Position numbers and translations under genes: made by a program
Part shown: positions 53,940-62,864 of the stretch, in pieces
Layout of the letters: each line of letters begins with the position of its first letter
Position numbering within the stretch: the stretch's first letter is position 1
Notes under the pieces: model-generated
What the model was told of the DNA's origin: nothing
Database searches by the model: none
The model's input: only the letters and a program-made list of their open reading frames with translations
Assembly (NCBI GenBank): GCA_964463485.1
Contig: CAYXDO010000045.1
Span: 5,724-69,723, forward strand
Source: CAYXDO01 sp964463485
GTDB taxonomy: Bacteria > Myxococcota > Kuafuiibacteriia > Kuafuiibacteriales > Kuafuiibacteriaceae
Direction of reading: 5' to 3'
DNA: 64,000 bases

Positions 53940-56418
53940 GCTCCAGATGGCTCCCATCAAAGAAGCCCGCGTCTACTTCCGGTCGCTCCTCGCTGGGTTG
54001 CTCGCGCTGAGCTGCTCGGAGACCGAATCAGTCCCCATCGGTTCTCGGGACCTCGGCGAGAGTTGCGGCGGCGTCTCCGACTGCAAGCCGGGGCTCGATT
54101 GTCGCGACGGAGTTTGCGCTCTCTTCGAGGAGGAAGCGCCCGGGCCTCTTCCGGGTCAACCTTGTGACGACGGCTGCGGCCCAGATCTTTGCTGCGGAAA
54201 TCAGGATGTCTGCCGACCGCTCGTCGAGGGCTGGGAGTTCGCTCGCTGCGGCGAGGCCCCTGGCCACGCTTGTGCGCTCTCCGCGGATTGCGATGTTGGG
54301 TTGGTCTGTAGCGGCGAGGGCGTCTGTGCCGCCGCGGGTGGGCCTGGCACGGGTGGAGTCGGAGCTTCGTGTGGGAAGCTCGAAGATTGCCAGCGACCCC
54401 TGTTCTGCGGGCTCGAGAATACGTGTGACCGAATTCCCTTCTTCCCGGGAACGTCGTGTCTGGCCGACGAAGAGGAACTCGGGGCGTTTCGTATGTACTT
54501 CGAGGTGCCTCGCGGACAACCGCTCGCCGAGTTCTACCGCCATCCCTTCCCGAGCGACGTCCGTTTCGTCGATGGAAAGCTCGACATGAGCGGCCACCCG
54601 ACTCCCGGAGAGGTCCTCGGCGTCGACTTCACCAAGCTGTACATCGAGGCGTTGCAAGAGGACGCAAATGGGTTCGCGCTGTCCGCGCCCATCTTCGTCC
54701 GGTTCTCCGATGAGGTCGACCGCGCGACCCTCGCCACGAATACTTCGACCGAAACCGTCATGTTGGTGAATTTGTCGGCCGACGCGCCGACCGATCGCCG
54801 AGTGCCCGTGCAGAAGTCTTATCGAAGAGACAAAGGCCAAGTCATTTGTGGCAATGCGCTGGGGGTGGCTCCGGTCGACGGCTTCCCGCTCGCGCCTCGC
54901 ACCACGTACGCACTCATCGTGACGACGGGACTACACAGCGTCCGAAATGAGGCGCCGATTCAGGACGCCGATTTCGCACCGATGCTCCAGGACGCTACGC
55001 CCGCCGACCCCGCGGTCGCTCGCGCCCACCAACTCTTCGCTCCGCTGCGAGCCTGGCTCAGCCGGGCCGGATTCGAAGCGAAAAACGTGGCCGGGGCAAC
55101 CGTGTTCACCACGGGAGATCCTGCCCAGATCGGAGAGAAGCTCCGCGCCGCCGTGCACGCCGCACCGGCGCCGGTGCTGAAGGACCTCGTACTCTGCGAT
55201 GGCTCGGCGACTTCACCCTGCGATGGCCCCGCCGATCGTGGTTGCCTGCCCGTCTCGGCCACTCATCACCAGCTGCAGGGGAGAGTCACCATTCCGATCT
55301 TCCAAGCAGGGAACCGCCCATACCGAGACGCCGGCGCCAACGGCAGAAATGGCGCGTTCGTGCTGGACGCCAACGAGCAACCCACGGTTCAAGGAAACGA
55401 AGATCTCTGCTTCGGACTCTCCGTGCCCAAAGGGCCGATGCCCGCGGGAGGCTGGCCCGTCGTCATCTACGGACATGGGACGGGCGGCGACTACACGAGC
55501 GGGCTGCGAACCCTCGCTGGAGAGCTCGCGAACATCGACGACGGGCAAGGCAACACCGGAAAAGTCGCAGTCCTCACCTTCGACAACGTCATGCACGGAC
55601 CGCGGCAGGGACTTACTCCGTTCGAAGATCCGGGCCCCCTCTTCTTCAACGTGAAGAATCCTCGGGCCGCCCGCGACAACGTCTTGCAAGGGGCCGCTGA
55701 CGTCTTCTCCCTCATCCGATTCGTACGCACCGCGGAGCTCCTCCCCGCCGAGACCGGCCTCGCGAGCTCAGTTCGCTTCGATGACGCCCACGTGATTTAT
55801 TACGGACACTCGCAGGGCACGGTCATCGCGCCCCCTGTCCTCGCGTTCGAGCCCAACTTGCGCGCCGCCGTCATGACGGGCGCGGGGGCCGAGATCGGGC
55901 TGACCGTGCTCGAGAAGAAGAAACCAAACGACGTGTCGTCGCTGGTGCGAGTCGCGTTCGGCGATCAGAGCGTGACACGAGTTCATCCCATCATCGGCTT
56001 CCTCTCGTTCTACTTCGGACCCTCCGACGCGATCCCCTACGCCCCCAAGTTCGCCAAGAACGCACCGGAGGGGAGAGGTCCCACCGACTTGCTCCACGTT
56101 TATGGGTTGGAGGATGGGTACGCGCCCGAATCCACTCAGGCGGCGTGGGCCCGCGCGGCCGGAGAACCCATCGTCGGCGCCACCGTCAAACCACTGCCTG
56201 GGCTGGCTTCGGTCCCGGATGGAGCCAAGGGCAACGTCGAAGGCATGACCTTGGGACTCGTTCAGTACGCGCCCCCCAAGGACGAGAACGGAGACCTCGT
56301 CTATGATGGGCATTTCGTGGGCACGCGTGACCCAAAGGCAAAGCGCGCCATCGAGCGCTTCATCCTCGAAGCCGCGACGACCGACTCTCCGGCGACGATC
56401 GTCCGAGGTGCTCCGTGA
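53929..56418 (+). CDS. Cys-rich lipoprotein alpha/beta hydrolase
   Basis: The ATG at 53929 follows GGGAGG by 8-9 nt and overlaps the previous gene by 11 bp. The 829-aa product has a lipobox (GLLALSCSET), an N-terminal Cys-rich region of about 130 residues with repeated CxxxxDCxxGLxC units, and a large hydrolase domain with WPVVIYGHGTGGDY and the nucleophile elbow YYGHSQGTVIAPP. It resembles bacterial lipase-like lipoproteins. Substrate unknown. The Cys-rich module is of the kind seen in secreted myxobacterial proteins. Confidence 0.85.
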   Translation: MRNELQMAPIKEARVYFRSLLAGLLALSCSETESVPIGSRDLGESCGGVSDCKPGLDCRDGVCALFEEEAPGPLPGQPCDDGCGPDLCCGNQDVCRPLVEGWEFARCGEAPGHACALSADCDVGLVCSGEGVCAAAGGPGTGGVGASCGKLEDCQRPLFCGLENTCDRIPFFPGTSCLADEEELGAFRMYFEVPRGQPLAEFYRHPFPSDVRFVDGKLDMSGHPTPGEVLGVDFTKLYIEALQEDANGFALSAPIFVRFSDEVDRATLATNTSTETVMLVNLSADAPTDRRVPVQKSYRRDKGQVICGNALGVAPVDGFPLAPRTTYALIVTTGLHSVRNEAPIQDADFAPMLQDATPADPAVARAHQLFAPLRAWLSRAGFEAKNVAGATVFTTGDPAQIGEKLRAAVHAAPAPVLKDLVLCDGSATSPCDGPADRGCLPVSATHHQLQGRVTIPIFQAGNRPYRDAGANGRNGAFVLDANEQPTVQGNEDLCFGLSVPKGPMPAGGWPVVIYGHGTGGDYTSGLRTLAGELANIDDGQGNTGKVAVLTFDNVMHGPRQGLTPFEDPGPLFFNVKNPRAARDNVLQGAADVFSLIRFVRTAELLPAETGLASSVRFDDAHVIYYGHSQGTVIAPPVLAFEPNLRAAVMTGAGAEIGLTVLEKKKPNDVSSLVRVAFGDQSVTRVHPIIGFLSFYFGPSDAIPYAPKFAKNAPEGRGPTDLLHVYGLEDGYAPESTQAAWARAAGEPIVGATVKPLPGLASVPDGAKGNVEGMTLGLVQYAPPKDENGDLVYDGHFVGTRDPKAKRAIERFILEAATTDSPATIVRGAP

Positions 56419-57185
56419 GCTCGAAGTCGGGACTGTTAGGACTGTTGTGTCAGGGCGCGGTTCTCTGCCTCTCGATGAGTTGCGGGGCTGGCGTACCCGT
56501 ACAGCTCAAGATCGACGACCTGACTTTCGATCTCTCGCTCGACGAGGCCGTGGGTCAGCTCGCTCAGAGCCTCGGGGCAGGCGGGATCTTGCCGTCCGCG
56601 GAGCTTCCCGAGAAGTGGCCCGACGAGCTCCCGGACGTCTGTGTGGACTTCGTCGCCTCGACCGATCAGGTGGCTCCAGCGGGTGTGGATCTGACGCCCG
56701 ACCCGGAGGTCGATCCCGACGGCGCGTCGCTGTTCGCTCCGGTCAACAACGGAACGGTGGCGCGGATCGAGATCGATGACATCGTCCTACGCGTCGAAAA
56801 GAACACACTCACCCTGCCGCTCCCTCCGGTGGAGCTTCAGGCTGCGGACGATAAGGACGCCGATCCGACCGATCGAAGAGCTTGGTACACGATCGGGACC
56901 ATCGGGGGCTCGGAGCTCTCTCGAGGGTGTGCCGGAACGCCCTCGACCGCGGTGGAGCCAGGGAAGGTGGCCGATCTGGACTTCGCTTGGAACATCGGTG
57001 GAGAGAGTTTTCTCGACCATCAATTCAAGGACCCGGACTGCTCGGACGCACTCAAATGTAAGGAGTTTGCGATTCGCGCGCGGAGTCGGTTGTCGCTGGA
57101 CACTGCGAGGTTCGATCGAAGGCCTCGAGGGAGTGTGCGGCTGAGAATGATCTTGGTCGCGACTTTCTTCGTGGATCCGATCTGA
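56415..57185 (+). CDS. Lipoprotein of unknown function
   Basis: The GTG start overlaps the hydrolase stop (GTGA). The 256-aa product has a lipobox (AVLCLSMSCGAG) and a mostly beta-rich mature part (VQLKIDDLTFDLSL, ARIEIDDIVLRVEKNTLTLP) with four Cys. I do not recognise the family. It is the last gene of the operon with the HTH-barrel protein and hydrolase, so it may be an accessory subunit at the outer membrane. Confidence 0.72.
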   Translation: MSSKSGLLGLLCQGAVLCLSMSCGAGVPVQLKIDDLTFDLSLDEAVGQLAQSLGAGGILPSAELPEKWPDELPDVCVDFVASTDQVAPAGVDLTPDPEVDPDGASLFAPVNNGTVARIEIDDIVLRVEKNTLTLPLPPVELQAADDKDADPTDRRAWYTIGTIGGSELSRGCAGTPSTAVEPGKVADLDFAWNIGGESFLDHQFKDPDCSDALKCKEFAIRARSRLSLDTARFDRRPRGSVRLRMILVATFFVDPI

Positions 57186-57210
57186 CCTTCACCTACGGAC
57201 GCGTTACAAT
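57182..57210 (+). promoter_or_regulatory. Sigma70-like promoter, leaderless type, for the metallophosphoesterase
   Basis: CTGACC (57182-57187), a 17-bp spacer and TACAAT (57205-57210) are followed after 7 nt by the GTG at 57218. TACAAT is the best -10 in the set; no ribosome binding site is present. Confidence 0.55.
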
Positions 57211-57217
57211 CCCCGGG

Positions 57218-58486
57218 GTGACGACTCGCGTGACGAGGTTCGTTCTGTACGTGCTTCTCGCCAGCTGCACCAAGCCGCAGCCGCCCACGCCGCCTGCGGC
57301 GGAGTGTCTTCCGCCCGTCGCTGGGCGACCGATTCAGCTCGAGACGGACTCGACGTTTCCGATCGGACCGGCGGTCACCTACGTGTCTCAGAGCTCCGCG
57401 ACGATCATGTTCGAAGCCGAGGAGCGTTGTGAGGGGCGAGTACGTTGGAGTGAGGCAGGCCAAGGTCTCTCGGCCACCGCGCCCACGACTCTTGCGGAGC
57501 GGGAGGTCGTACACACCGCGAAGCTCGAGGGTCTGCGACCCGGAATTCGTCACGAGTATCAGGTCGAAGCCTGCGGAAAGACCTCCCGGGTCCTCTCCTT
57601 CTTCTCCGCTCCGCCGCCTCGGACGCCCGTGCGATTCGGGGTGCTCGGAGACAACCGGTCGTTCCCCGAGGACGCCAAACGCGTCGCGCGGGCGCTGGCT
57701 CAGATGGGGCCCGATTTCATCGTCCACACCGGGGACGTCGTGACGGACGGGAACAAAATCCCGGAATGGAGGGAGCAATTCTACGAACCCATGCGCTCGT
57801 TGATTTCGTCGGTTCCAACTTACATCGCGATCGGCAATCACGAGGAGAATGCCAAGCCCTTTTACGAGTACACTTCGTACCCGTATGATCCGATCATGAC
57901 CGACCACGCGCAGTTCGGGAGTAACTTCTCGGTCACTTACGGCAACGTGTTCTTGTTGTTCGTGGACACGAACAGCCTGAGCTTTCTCCTCTCGGTCGCG
58001 TTGGACACCGACTTGGCGAAATGGATTCAAGCACAGGTCGCCTCGGAAGCCGCAAAGCGCGCCACGTGGAGGGTCGCCGTCGGGCACCATCCTGCGTTCA
58101 CCGAGTCTTGGTCGCCCGGAGCGTGCGATCGCTACTCAGGCACGCCCCCGGTGCTCGGCTTCCTGTTTCCTCTGATGGAGAAGCACGGTTTCCAGCTGTA
58201 TCTGACTGGGCATACTCACGCTTATGAGAGAGGTGAGAAGCGCGGGGTCACGCAGATCATCAGCGGGGGCGGGGGCGCGGCGCTCGATGAGGTTTGTCGC
58301 GATCTCCCGGAAACGGCCGTGGTTGTCCCCGAGTATCATTACCTCGAGGTCGACGCAGGCTGCGACAAGTTGAGAGTGCGGGCGGTGTCAGTACCGCCGG
58401 ACGCAGGCGCGGCTGGATCCACGGTCGCCCCGGCGGTCTCGCGTGTATTGGACGAGCTGAGCTTCGAACCGCGCGCAGCGTTCTGA
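57218..58486 (+). CDS. Purple acid phosphatase-like metallophosphoesterase lipoprotein
   Basis: The 422-aa product starts with a GTG, has a lipobox (YVLLASCTKP), an N-terminal fibronectin-like domain (about 45-130) and a calcineurin-type phosphatase core with the metal motifs GDNRSF, HTGDVV, IGNHEEN, VGHHPAF and TGHTHAYERG. This domain pair is the purple acid phosphatase layout. It should release phosphate from esters outside the inner membrane. A second loop unusual for the family is GDN in place of the first GDxG. Followed by the CBM20-esterase gene. Confidence 0.92.
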   Translation: MTTRVTRFVLYVLLASCTKPQPPTPPAAECLPPVAGRPIQLETDSTFPIGPAVTYVSQSSATIMFEAEERCEGRVRWSEAGQGLSATAPTTLAEREVVHTAKLEGLRPGIRHEYQVEACGKTSRVLSFFSAPPPRTPVRFGVLGDNRSFPEDAKRVARALAQMGPDFIVHTGDVVTDGNKIPEWREQFYEPMRSLISSVPTYIAIGNHEENAKPFYEYTSYPYDPIMTDHAQFGSNFSVTYGNVFLLFVDTNSLSFLLSVALDTDLAKWIQAQVASEAAKRATWRVAVGHHPAFTESWSPGACDRYSGTPPVLGFLFPLMEKHGFQLYLTGHTHAYERGEKRGVTQIISGGGGAALDEVCRDLPETAVVVPEYHYLEVDAGCDKLRVRAVSVPPDAGAAGSTVAPAVSRVLDELSFEPRAAF

Positions 58487-58503
58487 GGGCGTTCAAACTC
58501 CGA

Positions 58504-58532
58504 TTGTCGATGGGCGTCCCCTGGTGTTTGCT
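58504..58532 (+). promoter_or_regulatory. Possible leaderless-type promoter for the CBM20-esterase gene
   Basis: TTGTCG (58504-58509), a 17-bp spacer and TTTGCT (58527-58532) are followed after 6 nt by the ATG at 58539. Matches are weaker than in the other cases. Confidence 0.3.
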
Positions 58533-58538
58533 TCCTTC

Positions 58539-59957
58539 ATGTTGTCGAAAGTGGGCGTCGTGACGTTGTTGCTCGCGTGTGCGTGCGCCTCGGGAGACCG
58601 CCGGGACGCGAGTGTCGACTCCAGTCTTTCGAGGGATGCGAGCACGAGAGACTCGGGGGCCATGGACTCGGCGGCAGACTCGGGGGCTCCGGCGGACTCA
58701 GGCTTCTCTTTGGACGCGGTGACGCCGGACGCGGTGACCCCGGACGCGGAGCCCAGGGACGCCGCGAACCCAGATGCAGGAGACGTGAGTGGGACGGACG
58801 CCGAGCCATTGGATGCGGGCTTCGAGGATGCCGCGGCGGAGGACTCCGGGAGCCCCGTCGACGTTGGTCCGGAGCTAGTCGCGGTGACCCTCGAAGTGAC
58901 CGTGCCGCCGAGCACACCGGCCGGAAATCCTGTGCATGTCGCGGGCAACTTTCAGGGCTGGAACCCTGCGGATCCGGCATACGCGCTCACCGCGGTCAGC
59001 GCGACCGTCCACACCATCACCCTCGACTTTGCCGTGGGCCAGCAGCTCGAATTCAAGTTCGTTCGCGGGGACTGGTCGCGGGTCGAGAAAGGACCGGCAG
59101 GAGAAGAGATCGCCAATCGAGCTCTGACCGTCACCTCCGCAGGCACTCACAGCTACACCGTCGCTAGCTGGGCAGACTCTTCCTCCAATCCGGGAACTCG
59201 GACCGGCAACGTGAGCGAGGTGCAGGTTCCTGGGTTTCTAAATGGCCGACGTGTTTGGGTGTATCTCCCGCCGGGATACTCGGCCCAGGACCCGAGCGTT
59301 CGGTATCCGGTGCTGTACATGCTCGACGGTCAAAACGTATTCGATGCCAACACGAGCTTCTCCGGAGAGTGGGAGGTCGACGAGGCCCTGGAGGCACTCA
59401 TACCCACGGGTGAGGTCCGACCGTTGGTCGTGATCGCGGTCGACAATGGAGGCGCGGCGAGGCTTGATGAGTATACACCGTGGCAAGGCGACGACTTGGG
59501 TCAGCTCGTGGGCGGCGGCGGCGAGGCCCACCTTCAGGCGTTTCGCGACGTCCTTTTGCCATGGGTCGACTCGACCTTCAACACGCTCACTGGTCCCGAA
59601 AATACTGGGTTTTCGGGGAGCTCTCTGGGTGGGTTGATGAGTGTGTACGCGGCTTATGCTCACTCCGACGTGTTCGGTCGAATCGGCGCCTTGTCTCCGT
59701 CTGTGTGGTGGGCGAACGAAATGCTGGTGGATTTCGTCGCCGGGTTGCCGAAGCCACCGGTCGTGCTTTGGACCGACATGGGAACGGCGGAAGGAGACCT
59801 CGGCCCGTTTCAAAGGCTCAGAGCCGAGTTGTTGTCCGACGGGTTCGTCGAGGGCCAGGATCTCACCGCCATCGAGGTCGCTGGAGCCGCGCATAACGAG
59901 CAAGCGTGGGCCGCGCGTATGCCAGACATCCTCCGCTTTCTCTTCCCCGGACCTTGA
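58539..59957 (+). CDS. Starch-binding-domain esterase lipoprotein
   Basis: The ATG at 58539 (a GTG at 58524 is the alternative) gives a 472-aa product with a lipobox (VTLLLACACASG) and an Asp/Ser/Ala linker with 15-bp repeats at the DNA level. A CBM20-like domain follows (VHVAGNFQGWNPADPAYAL), then an esterase-D (PF00756) domain in normal order: YPVLYMLDGQNVF first, then VVIAVDN and the nucleophile FSGSSLGGLMS, SPSVWW and a late His in AGAAHNEQAW. It may bind and de-esterify polysaccharide or hydrolyse related esters. It is the canonical counterpart to the permuted protein at 25870. Confidence 0.88.
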   Translation: MLSKVGVVTLLLACACASGDRRDASVDSSLSRDASTRDSGAMDSAADSGAPADSGFSLDAVTPDAVTPDAEPRDAANPDAGDVSGTDAEPLDAGFEDAAAEDSGSPVDVGPELVAVTLEVTVPPSTPAGNPVHVAGNFQGWNPADPAYALTAVSATVHTITLDFAVGQQLEFKFVRGDWSRVEKGPAGEEIANRALTVTSAGTHSYTVASWADSSSNPGTRTGNVSEVQVPGFLNGRRVWVYLPPGYSAQDPSVRYPVLYMLDGQNVFDANTSFSGEWEVDEALEALIPTGEVRPLVVIAVDNGGAARLDEYTPWQGDDLGQLVGGGGEAHLQAFRDVLLPWVDSTFNTLTGPENTGFSGSSLGGLMSVYAAYAHSDVFGRIGALSPSVWWANEMLVDFVAGLPKPPVVLWTDMGTAEGDLGPFQRLRAELLSDGFVEGQDLTAIEVAGAAHNEQAWAARMPDILRFLFPGP

Positions 59958-60063
59958 TATTCGTTCGACTCTGAACAGTCGTCGACCCCGTGGCTCGCAA
60001 ACCCACGATCAGGCGCGACGTAAGTCCTTTGCGAGCCTCGCCCTTCGTGCCACGCTCGTTGGC

Positions 60064-60969
60064 ATGCGCGTCGCAATCACCGGAGCCACCGGGTTCGTGG
60101 GCCGTGCGCTCGTGGACGGGCTGACTTCGGAAGGGCACCACGTCCTGGCCTTCGTTCGCGACCGCGCCCGAGCTCGCGAGCTCATCCCTCGCGCGGAGCT
60201 GATTGAGCTCGGCGAGCTCCTCGGGGGTCCCATCTCGAGCTGTGACGCCTGGGTGAATTTGGCGGGCGCTCCGCTCATGGAAGGTCGGTGGACGGAAGCG
60301 CGGCGGGCCGAGCTTGCGCGGAGCCGGGTCGATTTGACCGAGCGGATCGTGCTGTCGCTTCCGCGCTCCGAGTCTCTGCCACTTCGGACCATCGTGAGCG
60401 CGAGCGCGGTGGGCTTTTATGGGGACCGCGGAGACGAGTGGTTGGACGAATCGGCAGATCCGGGGAGTGACTTCCTGTCCCAGCTCTGTGTGCGCTGGGA
60501 GGGCGCCGCTCAAAAGGCGCGGGCCCTCGGCATCCGGGTCGTGACTTTGCGTATCGGTATCGTGCTCGAGGCAGGCGGAGGTATGCTCGGGAAGCTCGCG
60601 CCGATTTTTCGCGCCTGCCTCGGGGGTCGGATTGGTTCCGGAAAACAGTTCGTTTCTTGGATCCACCGGGCCGATCTCCTCTCCGTCGTCGATGCGGCGC
60701 TGAACCGCTTCGAGCTCTCGGGTCCGATCAATGCTGTCGCTCCGAACCCGGTCCGAAACTCGGAGCTCACCCAAGCGCTCGGTCGGGCCCTGCACCGCCC
60801 AACTCTCTTTCCCGTCCCCCGCTTCGCGCTCGAGCTCGCCCTCGGAGACTCCTCCTTCGCGCTGTTGTCGAGCCAGCGTGTTCAGCCGCGCCGGCTGCTC
60901 GAATCGGGCTTTTCGTTCGCACATCCGGAGCTGCCCGAGGCTCTTCACGCCGTGTTCGAGACCCGATGA
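60064..60969 (+). CDS. TIGR01777/SDR39U1-like NAD(P)-dependent epimerase
   Basis: The 301-aa protein has a short-chain dehydrogenase nucleotide motif (VAITGATGFVGRALVDGL) and the extended SDR landmarks of this family: WVNLAGAPLMEGRWTEARR, IVSASAVGFYGDRGDEWLDE, LRIGIVLEAGGGML and FVSWIHRADL. The function of this widespread family is not settled; sugar-nucleotide epimerisation has been suggested. Its stop overlaps the next start (ATGA). Confidence 0.92.
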   Translation: MRVAITGATGFVGRALVDGLTSEGHHVLAFVRDRARARELIPRAELIELGELLGGPISSCDAWVNLAGAPLMEGRWTEARRAELARSRVDLTERIVLSLPRSESLPLRTIVSASAVGFYGDRGDEWLDESADPGSDFLSQLCVRWEGAAQKARALGIRVVTLRIGIVLEAGGGMLGKLAPIFRACLGGRIGSGKQFVSWIHRADLLSVVDAALNRFELSGPINAVAPNPVRNSELTQALGRALHRPTLFPVPRFALELALGDSSFALLSSQRVQPRRLLESGFSFAHPELPEALHAVFETR

Positions 60970-61973
60970 GCGGGCCCTTCGCGGCCGCCCGGCGGGGCAC
61001 GGACTCTGCGCTCGTCACGGGCGAGCGTCGCTTCAAGGATTTTGTCGCACTCAGGCTCGCCGCGCTCGCCATGTTGCCCGCGCTGGTCACGTTCGCCAGC
61101 TTCGTCGAGACTTGGCCGATCAACCTGGCCCAGCACTTCTCGTTTCACGTCTGGATGTGCCTCAGCGTCCTCGTCGCGCTGCTTCTCCTTCTCGACAGTC
61201 CACGATGGGCAGTCGCTCTCTTCGTCCCGCTACTCATTCAGTCCTTCAGGCTCGCTCCGCTCTACGCGCCGGGGGACACGAGCTCGCATTTGGGACCCAA
61301 ACTCACCGTCCTCGAGCTCAATACTCACCGCGAAAATTCAAGGACGGACCAAATTGTCGCAGTCATCGAACGCAACCCAGCTGACGTGGTATTGCTCGTC
61401 GAGCTCACCGACTGGCACGCCGAAGCAGTGGAGCGTGCGATGGCTTCCGGGCGACTTCCTCACCGAGCGCTCGTCCTGCGACCTCGGAGCGACGGCTACG
61501 GCATCGGGGCCCTGACGAAGTTGCCCGGATCCGGTCGGATCGTGGAGCTCGGCCGAGGCGCTCCGCCGTCGGTCGAGTTGAGACTTCTGTTTCAAGGGCA
61601 GCCGGTCGCCCTACTCGGGCTTCATGCGCCTCCGCCGCTGAGCGCAAACGAAGCGGAGCTGAACCGCACGGAACTTCTCGGAGCCGCAGGGTGGGCCCGG
61701 ACGACCACGGTGAGCGCCAAGATCGTCGCGGGCGACCTCAACGCGACGCGGCCATCCACGTGGTTCAGGCCGCTCTTGGATGTGGGGTTGACGAGCGCGG
61801 AGCTTGGGCAAGGGTACGGCGCGACGTGGCCCACGAGCTTGGGCGGATTTGGCATCCCCATCGATCACGTTCTTTTCGGAGGGCCACTCCGTTTGGTGAA
61901 ACGAGAGCTCATCGAGGGTTCGGGATCCGACCACTTCGGCCAAATCGTTACTTTCGAGCGGAGGCTCGAATGA
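60966..61973 (+). CDS. Membrane-anchored endonuclease/exonuclease/phosphatase family protein
   Basis: The 335-aa product starts with three hydrophobic segments (about 25-110) and then an EEP domain: LELNTHRENSRTDQIV, VVLLVELTDWH, IVAGDLNATRPSTWF and IDHVLFGG...GSDHFGQIVTF. These supply the metal and catalytic residues of the family (E, D, N, DH). The active site should face the periplasm. It is coupled to the epimerase by an ATGA overlap. Confidence 0.9.
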   Translation: MSGPFAAARRGTDSALVTGERRFKDFVALRLAALAMLPALVTFASFVETWPINLAQHFSFHVWMCLSVLVALLLLLDSPRWAVALFVPLLIQSFRLAPLYAPGDTSSHLGPKLTVLELNTHRENSRTDQIVAVIERNPADVVLLVELTDWHAEAVERAMASGRLPHRALVLRPRSDGYGIGALTKLPGSGRIVELGRGAPPSVELRLLFQGQPVALLGLHAPPPLSANEAELNRTELLGAAGWARTTTVSAKIVAGDLNATRPSTWFRPLLDVGLTSAELGQGYGATWPTSLGGFGIPIDHVLFGGPLRLVKRELIEGSGSDHFGQIVTFERRLE

Positions 61974-62136
61974 GAGTAGGCATTGAGCCCCGAAGGCGCG
62001 CTACAACTCATCAAGGCATCTCCGTCGAACGCTCTTCAAGCCACGCAACAAGGAGTATGCGAAACTCGGAAAATCCTCGGACGCTTGGAGCCTGACTCAT
62101 CCGAACTCGGAGGATTCTCGGACTTCGGCAGCGTAG

Positions 62137-62156
62137 CCGCAGGAAGATGCCTGCGG
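62137..62156. terminator. Perfect hairpin between convergent genes
   Basis: CCGCAGG-AAGATG-CCTGCGG has a 7-bp GC-rich stem and a 6-nt loop, midway between the EEP gene (plus, stop 61973) and the RecA-like gene (minus, stop 62168). It could terminate both transcripts. No U-tract is visible on either strand. Confidence 0.45.
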
Positions 62157-62167
62157 TCCCGGGAAGA

Positions 62168-62782
62168 TCAACCCGCGAGAGCCAACGTCACCTTTCGCCC
62201 CACCAGCCCGGTGCGGCTCCGCCTCGTCTCGGCGACGATTTGGTTGGCTCGACGCCTCACGACCAGCGCGAGGTCCGCCGAAATTTTCGTTTTCTCACCC
62301 AGAACCAGGACGGTCGCGATCCCCGCGGTTCGAGTCGCGAGCTGAATTCGCCGCATGCGCACGGGCGTCAGCGCCACATCGAGCCCGCTGATCACCACGA
62401 CCCCGAACCCTCCGGAGGCCGCGATCTGTTCAGCCGCAGCGATCGCCCCTTCCTCGGTCTTTGGACGAACCAGCAGGAGCCGACTCAGATCGACCCCGCG
62501 CTGGGCGAGCGCAGGTGGGTACAAAAGTCCCTCACCGTCGACCCACGCCACCCGTCCTCGTTTGGTTTCCTCGCGAACCAACGAAGTCGCCAAGCTCGTT
62601 CGACCCACACCTTTGGCTCCTTCGAGGGTGGTGATGCTGCCCGCCTCCAAGCCCCCGCCCAGCACTTCATCGAGCGCGTCCTGACCCGTCGTCTTTCGCT
62701 CCGACGAGAGCTCGACCCGAGAAGCTCCCCGCTCACGAATCCACGTCTTGATCTGCTCGAGATCTCTCGGTGCCGCTACCAC
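62168..62782 (-). CDS. RecA-fold ATPase-like protein (ImuA/SulA-like)
   Basis: The 204-aa product starts with a GTG. It shows a P-loop-like LEGAKGVGRTSLATSL, VAWVDGEGLLYPPALAQRG and VVVISGLDVAL, the RecA core layout of short ImuA-type proteins that accompany error-prone polymerases. No imuB or dnaE2 gene lies beside it here. DNA repair is therefore only an inference. It sits 82 bp from the divergent arginase-fold gene. Confidence 0.72.
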   Translation of the reverse strand: MVAAPRDLEQIKTWIRERGASRVELSSERKTTGQDALDEVLGGGLEAGSITTLEGAKGVGRTSLATSLVREETKRGRVAWVDGEGLLYPPALAQRGVDLSRLLLVRPKTEEGAIAAAEQIAASGGFGVVVISGLDVALTPVRMRRIQLATRTAGIATVLVLGEKTKISADLALVVRRRANQIVAETRRSRTGLVGRKVTLALAG

Positions 62783-62788
62783 GCGTCA

Positions 62789-62817
62789 ACCCTGCCACAC
62801 GTGTGTGCAGTGGTCAA
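62789..62817 (-). promoter_or_regulatory. Leaderless-type promoter with a palindromic operator-like spacer
   Basis: On the minus strand TTGACC (62817-62812), a 17-bp spacer and CAGGGT (62794-62789) precede the GTG at 62782 by 6 nt. The spacer contains a perfect palindrome CACACGTGTG (62796-62805). A repressor bound there would block the promoter. A CTGAAC half-site (LexA-like half only) lies just upstream. Confidence 0.4.
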
Positions 62818-62864
62818 GTGTTCAGTGGAGGGCACGCGCGGCCCATGTCAACGTACGCCCCTCG

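Noticed and set aside
62817..62840. LexA (SOS) box upstream of the RecA-like gene
   Set aside because: Only one half (CTGAAC) is present; the second half-site expected for a Myxococcus-type LexA box is missing, so SOS control is not claimed.
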